Positions 6,552-10,341 of a DNA stretch of 10,341 nucleotides are shown piece by piece. Source of the stretch: Syntrophaceae bacterium UBA5764 (lineage in GTDB: Bacteria > Desulfobacterota > Syntrophia > Syntrophales > Smithellaceae); the NCBI GenBank assembly GCA_002418825.1, contig DIEW01000066.1, positions 1 to 10,341 on the forward strand, given 5' to 3'. How positions within the stretch are numbered: the first letter of the stretch is position 1; each line of letters opens with the position of its first letter. Position numbers and translations under genes: made by a program. The notes beneath the pieces are model-generated. The model made no database searches. It worked only from the letters and a program-made list of their open reading frames with translations, and was not told the DNA's origin.

Positions 6552-6941
6552 TTACTTAATTTTTTGCAGCATTTCGCCCATCATTTTGTGGACAAGGTTG
6601 ATGGCCTTGAGGGGGCGAATCATTACTTTGAAGTCGGTGATTCTGCCGTCTTTGCCCCAGGTAATCATGTCCACGCCGTTGATGGAAATGCCGTCAATAA
6701 CAGTGTTAAATTCCAAAACGGCACTGTTGCCGGAAATGATTTCCCTGAGATATCTGAATGTTTCGTTATTCAGCACGTGTAGGGCGGCGGTAAGATAAAG
6801 TTTGGTGAGGGGTTTTCCCGCCTGCGGCGTGTGCACCACAGGAGAATGAAAAACAACATTTTCCGCCAGGATATTATCCAGACCCACGGCGTCCCTTGCT
6901 CCAACCAATCTGTGCCATTCTTTTACGGTATTTTCAATCAT
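6552..6941 (-). CDS. NTF2-like / SnoaL-fold protein
   Basis: The 129-residue product fits a single NTF2-like domain in length and pattern. It has a helical N-terminus (MIENTVKEWHRLVGARD), then LAENVVFHSPVVHTP, a central helix (LYLTAALHVLNN), and beta strands AVLEFNTVIDGISINGVDMITWGKDGRITDFKVMIRP. The VNGVD-I-W...DGRI-FKVM-RPLKAIN pattern is typical of SnoaL-like proteins annotated as nuclear transport factor 2 family. Members include isomerases, hydrolases and non-catalytic ligand binders, so no reaction can be given. The conserved His/Asp residues in the pocket leave catalysis possible. No Shine-Dalgarno sequence precedes ATG 6941, and the -10 of a good promoter ends 6 bases before it, implying a leaderless mRNA. 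The gene is upstream of, and in line with, the aconitase-X operon and could serve the same pathway, but that is inference. Confidence 0.85.
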   Translation of the reverse strand: MIENTVKEWHRLVGARDAVGLDNILAENVVFHSPVVHTPQAGKPLTKLYLTAALHVLNNETFRYLREIISGNSAVLEFNTVIDGISINGVDMITWGKDGRITDFKVMIRPLKAINLVHKMMGEMLQKIK

Positions 6942-6946
6942 GCGTC

Positions 6947-6964
6947 AAATATACCCGGATTTTA
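6947..6964. repeat. 18-bp repeat, copy 2
   Basis: The plus strand reads AAATATACCCGGATTTTA, an exact match in the same orientation to 2030-2047. It forms the spacer and -10 of the NTF2-like gene promoter. Confidence 0.9.
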
Positions 6965-6975
6965 CTGAATATCAA
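6948..6975 (-). promoter_or_regulatory. promoter of the NTF2-like gene, predicted leaderless start
   Basis: On the minus strand TTGATA (6970-6975) and TATATT (6948-6953) are separated by 16 bases. Normal spacing from the -10 puts the transcription start at about 6941-6942, which is the A of the start codon. The layout and spacer sequence match the promoter at 2031-2058. Confidence 0.6.
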
Positions 6976-7020
6976 GCAGAAACATCCGTGCCGGAAACAA
7001 ATTCCGCTCGCGCTTTTGAT

Positions 7021-7212
7021 TTAAGCTTCGTGCGCTTTTTTGCCGTAAACTCTCTCATACGCCGCGCAGTTGGGACAGATGCCGTTTTCGATATTTTTGA
7101 CAAACCAAAAAGCAAGTCCCCGCTGTTTCTTTCTGGCGCGCGAACATACCGGGCACTCCAGACAACGCCTGGCCATTTGTATGTCTTTTTCGGAAACAGA
7201 AGCCGCGTTCAT
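7021..7212 (-). CDS. small Cys-rich zinc-ribbon-like protein
   Basis: This is a 63-residue protein with Cys 17, 20 and 23 (CLECPVC) and Cys 46 and 49 (CPNC). The two Cys knuckles, separated by a basic and aromatic stretch (RARKKQRGLAFWFVKNIENG), look like a zinc ribbon or rubredoxin-like metal site. A fifth Cys is present. I do not recognise a named family. ATG 7212 is chosen because AGGAG lies 7 bases upstream; a longer reading from 7311 would overlap the preceding gene and begin with a low-quality Arg-rich extension. It follows the conserved small cytoplasmic protein by 31 bases on the same strand, so the two are probably one transcript. The product is likely cytoplasmic, since there is no signal peptide. 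A nucleic-acid-binding or protein-partner role is possible but not shown. Confidence 0.72.
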   Translation of the reverse strand: MNAASVSEKDIQMARRCLECPVCSRARKKQRGLAFWFVKNIENGICPNCAAYERVYGKKAHEA

Positions 7213-7243
7213 AAAAATACTCCTGTCAACAAATGCTGATGGG

Positions 7244-7600
7244 TTATTCTTCCTGACCGGGGATAATGATGCGGGAAGCCTCCTGCCTCTGTATCTCCTT
7301 TGCCTCTTCAATCATCGCCTTGACCGTTTTATCAATGGCCGCTGGCAGTTTGTCCAGCGCCTCGCTGAGCGTCTTTGCTCCTTCAATGACACATTGAACG
7401 GGAATAGGACCTTTGGGCGACATGAGCTGGGTCATTCCAGTAAAGACGCGTTCTCTGTTTTCATCAACCGCGCCGTCAATTTTCACCGGCGTCAGGCAAC
7501 GAACGGTGGCGAAAGTCAGGTCGGTAAAAGTTTCTTCTTTGTAAAGATTGTCTTTGTTTACTTTGATATCGGTAATTTTGGCTGAATCGGTGCCGTTCAC
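7244..7600 (-). CDS. conserved small cytoplasmic protein of unknown function
   Basis: The 118-residue product has no signal peptide or membrane segment. It has a beta-rich N-terminal half (NLYKEETFTDLTFATVRCLTPVKIDGAVDENRERVFTG), a Gly/Pro turn region (TQLMSPKGPIPVQCVIEGA), and a helical C-terminal half (TLSEALDKLPAAIDKTVKAMIEEAKEIQRQ) ending in SRIIIPGQEE. It resembles hypothetical 'cytoplasmic proteins' that I recall from deltaproteobacteria and other anaerobes, which share the YREE-FTDL, RLTPVK and QLM-P-GP-PVQ blocks. That resemblance is from memory and gives no function. It starts with GTG at 7600, supported by AGGAG 7 bases upstream. It is the first gene of a likely two-gene unit with the zinc-ribbon-like protein. 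No convincing promoter was found in the 232 bases upstream. Confidence 0.8.
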   Translation of the reverse strand: MNGTDSAKITDIKVNKDNLYKEETFTDLTFATVRCLTPVKIDGAVDENRERVFTGMTQLMSPKGPIPVQCVIEGAKTLSEALDKLPAAIDKTVKAMIEEAKEIQRQEASRIIIPGQEE

Positions 7601-7832
7601 GGGTTGTCTCCTTTGCTTATGAAATTGACCCTGAAAAATAACGAGAAGCGCAAAGTCAACAGCCCATATTTTCCCGGATCAGCATCTGATTACACTGAAA
7701 ACACTTCCGGGTCAAACGGAATTACAGAAATCTGAAGAAAAGACGATAAAGTACCGGATTCCCGTTTTTACTGTAGTAACAGAAACAAAACAGCATAACC
7801 TGGGCATTCACGCTTTCCCGCAATGACATTTC
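7601..7832. repeat. intergenic stretch with possible decayed palindromic repeat
   Basis: No gene is seen. On the minus strand, 7803-7829 (TGTCATTGCGGGAAAGCG and beyond) and 7758-7772 (AAAACGGGAATCCGG) look like worn copies of the GTCATTCCCGCGAAAGCGGGAATCC type of dispersed repeat common in proteobacterial genomes. The match is imperfect, so this is only a suggestion. Confidence 0.3.
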
Positions 7833-7848
7833 TTATTGCCGGAAAGCG
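7811..7848 (-). repeat. inverted repeat across the nitroreductase stop codon
   Basis: CGCTTTCCCGCAAT (7811-7824) pairs with ATTGCCGGAAAGCG (7835-7848) at 13 of 14 positions around a 10-base loop. The stop codon (7833-7835) is at the loop edge. There is no U-tract after it on the minus strand, so it is more likely an mRNA 3'-end stabiliser or the edge of a repeat element than a classical terminator. Confidence 0.6.
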
Positions 7849-8414
7849 CCTTCCATGACGGTTTCGGCGATGCTTTTTCTGCCCGAGGGAAATTCTCTTT
7901 TCTGCTGATAATCGGGTAAATCTTCCAGTTTGCCGGGTCGGCCTAGGGCAATCATCGCCTCCACCTGGTAACCTTCGGGAATCAGCAAAACCTCCTTGGC
8001 CCTGCCGTAGCTAAATCCCTGCATGCCGTGGACAACCAGATTCAAAAGCGAGCCCTGCAGGGCGAAGTTTTCCCACGCGGCGCCGGCATCGTAGGAATGC
8101 GTGCGCGCATGCTTGTTGTTGTCGAACGTGGTTTTGGAAATAACAACAACCAGCGCGGCGGCGTTATGCGCCCAGTTTTTGTTGCCCTCTTCCAGCAAAT
8201 TGAAAAAAGCTTCCCAGTGGCTGGTGTTGCGACGGGCGTAAATGAAGCGCCAGGGCTGGTTGTTGTTGGAAGAAGGCGCCCACCTGGCTGCCTCAAAAAG
8301 CTGAAACAACGTCTTTTCGTCAATTTCTTCGCCGGACATCGCGCGCGGCGACCAGCGGTTCAAAAATATTTCGTTTACATTATATTCCGATTGGCGAAAA
8401 TTTCTGATGTTCAT
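7833..8414 (-). CDS. nitroreductase-family FMN oxidoreductase
   Basis: The 193-residue product carries the nitroreductase signatures: RWSPRAMSGEEID (20-32), which supplies Arg and Ser contacts to FMN phosphate, ARWAPSSNNNQPWRFIYARR (43-62), the strand AALVVVISKT, and near the end PEGYQVEAMIALGRPGK. The family consists of homodimeric FMN enzymes reducing nitro compounds, quinones or other acceptors with NAD(P)H in the cytoplasm; the physiological substrate cannot be read from the sequence. The length is normal for the smaller, NfsB-like or Frm-like, branch. ATG 8414 is preferred to 8429 because GGGAGG lies 7 bases upstream of it. It begins 44 bases after the PolX stop on the same strand, with no terminator between, so the two are probably co-transcribed, although no functional link is evident. 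Confidence 0.92.
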   Translation of the reverse strand: MNIRNFRQSEYNVNEIFLNRWSPRAMSGEEIDEKTLFQLFEAARWAPSSNNNQPWRFIYARRNTSHWEAFFNLLEEGNKNWAHNAAALVVVISKTTFDNNKHARTHSYDAGAAWENFALQGSLLNLVVHGMQGFSYGRAKEVLLIPEGYQVEAMIALGRPGKLEDLPDYQQKREFPSGRKSIAETVMEGAFRQ

Positions 8415-8458
8415 AAAAACACCTCCCAACTTTTGTCATTGCGAGTTCACGGATACGG

Positions 8459-10186
8459 TCATTTATTCCGCGTTAAATATTCTTTCATCCCGACAAGACT
8501 CATGCAGTTAAGGCAGTCTTCACTGGAGAGCCATCCCTTGCGCGCAATCTTGACGCCAAAGCTTACATCCCGCAAACCCGCAATCTGATGAGCGTCGGGA
8601 TTAATCGCGATTTTTACGCCCTTGCGTTTGGCGTAGATACAGTGGCGCCAATCCAGATCCAGTCTGTGCGCGTTGGCGTTGAGCTCGACGGCCTTGCCGA
8701 ATTTCGCCGCCGTATCGATTACTTCCTCCAAGTTCACCGCATACGGCTCGCGCGACAGAAGCAGCCGCCCGGTGGGATGCGCCAGCATTGTGGCGTATTT
8801 GTTTTGCAAGGCTTTTTTCAGGCGCGCGGTCATCTCTCTTACGGGCATGTTAAAATTGGAATGAACGGCGGCAATGACAAAATCAAAGCGCGCCAGCGTC
8901 TTTTCATCATAATCCAGAGAGCCGTCAGGAAGAATATCCGCTTCGATTCCCTTGAAAATATGAAACGGTTTTAATTTTTCGTTGAACTTGTCGATGAGTT
9001 CATGCTGTTTTTTTATATCCTCTATTTGCAGACCTCCCGCGTAATACGCGGAACGGCTGTGATCGGATATGCCGATATACTGCAGTCCCATTTCTCTTGC
9101 CGCGCGCGCCATGTTTTCCAGCGTCTCCCCGCCGTCGCTGAAATTGGTATGAACGTGAAAAATCCCGCGCACGTCTTTTTCTTCCACCAGCTTCGGCAGT
9201 TCGTTTTTTTCCGCGGCCTGGATTTCCCCCATATTCTCGCGCAGCTCCGGCTCGATAAACTGTAATTTCAGCGCGGCAAACAGTTCTTCTTCGCTTGCAC
9301 ACTTGATATTTTTATCCCTGCGGAAAAGGCCGTATTCGTTCATTTTTAGCCCCATGTCCTTGGCGCGGCCACGCATGGCGGTATTGTGCTCTTTGGAACC
9401 GGTAAAGTGATGCAGGGCGTAAGGATATTCGGCGGACGTCACAATGCGCAAATCGGCATTGATGCCTGATTTTAAAACAACGCTGACCTTTGTCTCGCCA
9501 CTGGCGGTCACAGTTTCAATCCGCTCATAAGAAGTAAAATGCCCGCCCAGTTTTTCAGGGTTTTTGCTGGCAGCAAGAATATCGATATCCTTAACCGTCT
9601 CGTTGCCGCGGCGGAGCGATCCGGCGATGCTGATGGACAAAATACTTTTATCCCTTTTCAAATATTCCAGAAGCACTTCCGCCTCAGCGGAAATCTCGGC
9701 ATAGAGCCTTCTCTCTTTGTAAACCTTGAGTTTGGCGATGCCGGCAAGGATATTGTCCTGCGTTTTTTTGCCGAAGCCTTTCAAATCAACAAGGCGGTTT
9801 TCCAAGCAGGCGTACTCGAGTTCACCTACATCCTTTACGCCCAGCTGTTCATAAAGGGCGTGGATTTTTTTGGGGCCCAGACCCGGAATTTTGAGCATTT
9901 CCAGATGTCCAGGAGGAACAGAATCCTTAAGCTTTTCGTAATATTCCAGCTTTCCCGTCTGTATTAGCTCGGTTAATTTTTTACTGATGGCCTCGCCGAT
10001 ACCTTCGATTTCCGTAAGTCTGTTTTCTTTGACCAGTTCATCAAAATCGACTTCAATTTTTTCCAAATTACGGGCGGCATTCTGATAGGCGCGGGACTTA
10101 AAGGGGTTTTCTCCCGTTAATTCCAGAAGCGTGGCTATTTCCTCCAGAATCTGGATAATTGTTTCTTTAGTCAGCATTTTTTTCAT
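8459..10186 (-). CDS. polX: DNA polymerase/3'-5' exonuclease PolX
   Basis: At 575 residues this has the full bacterial PolX length and order. An N-terminal helical region with helix-hairpin-helix motifs comes first (IEGIGEAISKKL; LKIPGLGPKKIHALYEQLG; LKGFGKKTQDNIL). The polymerase X palm follows with GSLRRG (189-194), catalytic Asp 200 and 202 (VKDIDIL) and Asp 245 (NADLRIV), then FTGSKEHN (261-268). A C-terminal PHP domain starts with HVHTNFSDG (344-352) and continues with GISDHS, GIEADI, AAVHSNF, LAHPTGR, ELNANAHRLD and NPDAH, so the metal-binding His/Asp/Glu set looks complete. The enzyme should do gap-filling repair synthesis with Mn-dependent 3'-5' exonuclease activity on the nucleoid. 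No clear Shine-Dalgarno precedes ATG 10186; TTG 10192 and ATG 10177 are alternatives. It is divergent from the tRNA-Glu gene and probably leads the nitroreductase. Confidence 0.95.
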   Translation of the reverse strand: MKKMLTKETIIQILEEIATLLELTGENPFKSRAYQNAARNLEKIEVDFDELVKENRLTEIEGIGEAISKKLTELIQTGKLEYYEKLKDSVPPGHLEMLKIPGLGPKKIHALYEQLGVKDVGELEYACLENRLVDLKGFGKKTQDNILAGIAKLKVYKERRLYAEISAEAEVLLEYLKRDKSILSISIAGSLRRGNETVKDIDILAASKNPEKLGGHFTSYERIETVTASGETKVSVVLKSGINADLRIVTSAEYPYALHHFTGSKEHNTAMRGRAKDMGLKMNEYGLFRRDKNIKCASEEELFAALKLQFIEPELRENMGEIQAAEKNELPKLVEEKDVRGIFHVHTNFSDGGETLENMARAAREMGLQYIGISDHSRSAYYAGGLQIEDIKKQHELIDKFNEKLKPFHIFKGIEADILPDGSLDYDEKTLARFDFVIAAVHSNFNMPVREMTARLKKALQNKYATMLAHPTGRLLLSREPYAVNLEEVIDTAAKFGKAVELNANAHRLDLDWRHCIYAKRKGVKIAINPDAHQIAGLRDVSFGVKIARKGWLSSEDCLNCMSLVGMKEYLTRNK

Positions 10187-10254
10187 CGCCAATCGGACTT
10201 ATTGTATACGTTTAGCCACGGCAAATCATTATTTTAATTTTATTGAGGCATTAC

Positions 10255-10283
10255 TTGACATTCTACTCTGAACATAATATAAG
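10255..10283 (+). promoter_or_regulatory. stable-RNA promoter of tRNA-Glu
   Basis: TTGACA (10255-10260) and TATAAG (10278-10283) are 17 bases apart, followed by a GC-rich discriminator (GCGCGC). The GC-rich discriminator is a hallmark of stringently controlled rRNA and tRNA promoters. The predicted start is near 10290, about 27 bases before the mature tRNA. Confidence 0.85.
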
Positions 10284-10316
10284 GCGCGCACTCTCGAACG
10301 AGCGCAGACTGATCAA

Positions 10317-10341
10317 GTCCCCATCGTCTAGAGGCCTAGGA
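10317..10341 (+). tRNA. tRNA-Glu, 5' end only
   Basis: From 10317 the sequence begins GTCCCCATCGTCTAGAGG and continues CCTAGGA to the window edge. This is the acceptor 5' strand and D-arm of bacterial tRNA-Glu as commonly seen. The anticodon is beyond the window, so the isoacceptor is inferred from the conserved 5' half, not read directly. Confidence 0.88.

Noticed and set aside
6363..6798. Two overlapping plus-strand frames of about 140 codons
   Set aside because: Both are antisense to the NTF2-like gene and the operon promoter, with no ribosome binding site or recognisable domain.
7213..7311. N-terminal extension of the zinc-ribbon-like protein to 7311
   Set aside because: It would overlap the upstream gene in another frame and begins with an Arg-rich run; the AGGAG before ATG 7212 fits the shorter protein.
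10317..10341. tRNA-Glu as an integration site with an attached island
   Set aside because: Only the 5' end is visible, and no integrase or repeated tRNA 3' end is present in the window.

Overview
The window is an ordinary-looking bacterial chromosome segment. Most genes are on the minus strand, and most have a strong AGGAGG-type ribosome binding site. Domain types (YgiQ-type radical SAM protein, DUF47 protein, stand-alone CBS protein, two-subunit aconitase X, large FAD/FMN/Fe-S ene-reductase, PolX with PHP domain, small Cys-rich proteins) and mixed base composition suggest an anaerobic, Gram-negative bacterium. My best guess is a deltaproteobacterial lineage (Desulfobacterota, perhaps Syntrophia-like). 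That placement is inferred from gene content and protein style, not from a marker gene. No phage, transposase, CRISPR array or defence system is visible.

Layout. Positions 1-677 (+): the 3' end of a YgiQ-family radical SAM gene. 757-1377 (+): a DUF47/PhoU-like protein without a neighbouring Pit transporter. 1387-1412: an intrinsic terminator serving the minus-strand CBS-pair gene (1469-1900). 1901-2192: an intergenic stretch with a minus-strand promoter and two terminator-like hairpins whose U-tracts lie on the plus strand, where no plus-strand gene is seen. 2193-6266 (minus): a tight operon of aconitase-X large subunit, aconitase-X small subunit and a 757-residue Old-Yellow-Enzyme/2,4-dienoyl-CoA-reductase-like flavoprotein. 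It is read from a good sigma70 promoter at 6399-6427. 6552-6941 (minus): an NTF2/SnoaL-fold protein that appears to be leaderless. 7021-7600 (minus): a pair of small proteins, a conserved cytoplasmic protein and a five-Cys zinc-ribbon-like protein. 7833-8414 and 8459-10186 (minus): a nitroreductase and PolX, 44 bases apart and probably co-transcribed. 10255-10341 (+): a stable-RNA promoter and the 5' end of tRNA-Glu.

How the genes may work together. The clearest functional unit is the 6266-2193 operon. A dehydratase of the aconitase-X superfamily would create a C=C bond, and the OYE-type reductase is of a class that reduces activated C=C bonds. The pair therefore reads as a dehydration-reduction module on an unknown substrate. 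The reductase carries an altered Fe-S motif in which the second of the four usual Cys ligands is Asp. The second notable signal is an exact 18-bp repeat forming the spacer and -10 of two promoters about 4.9 kb apart, one of which would start transcription at an ATG.
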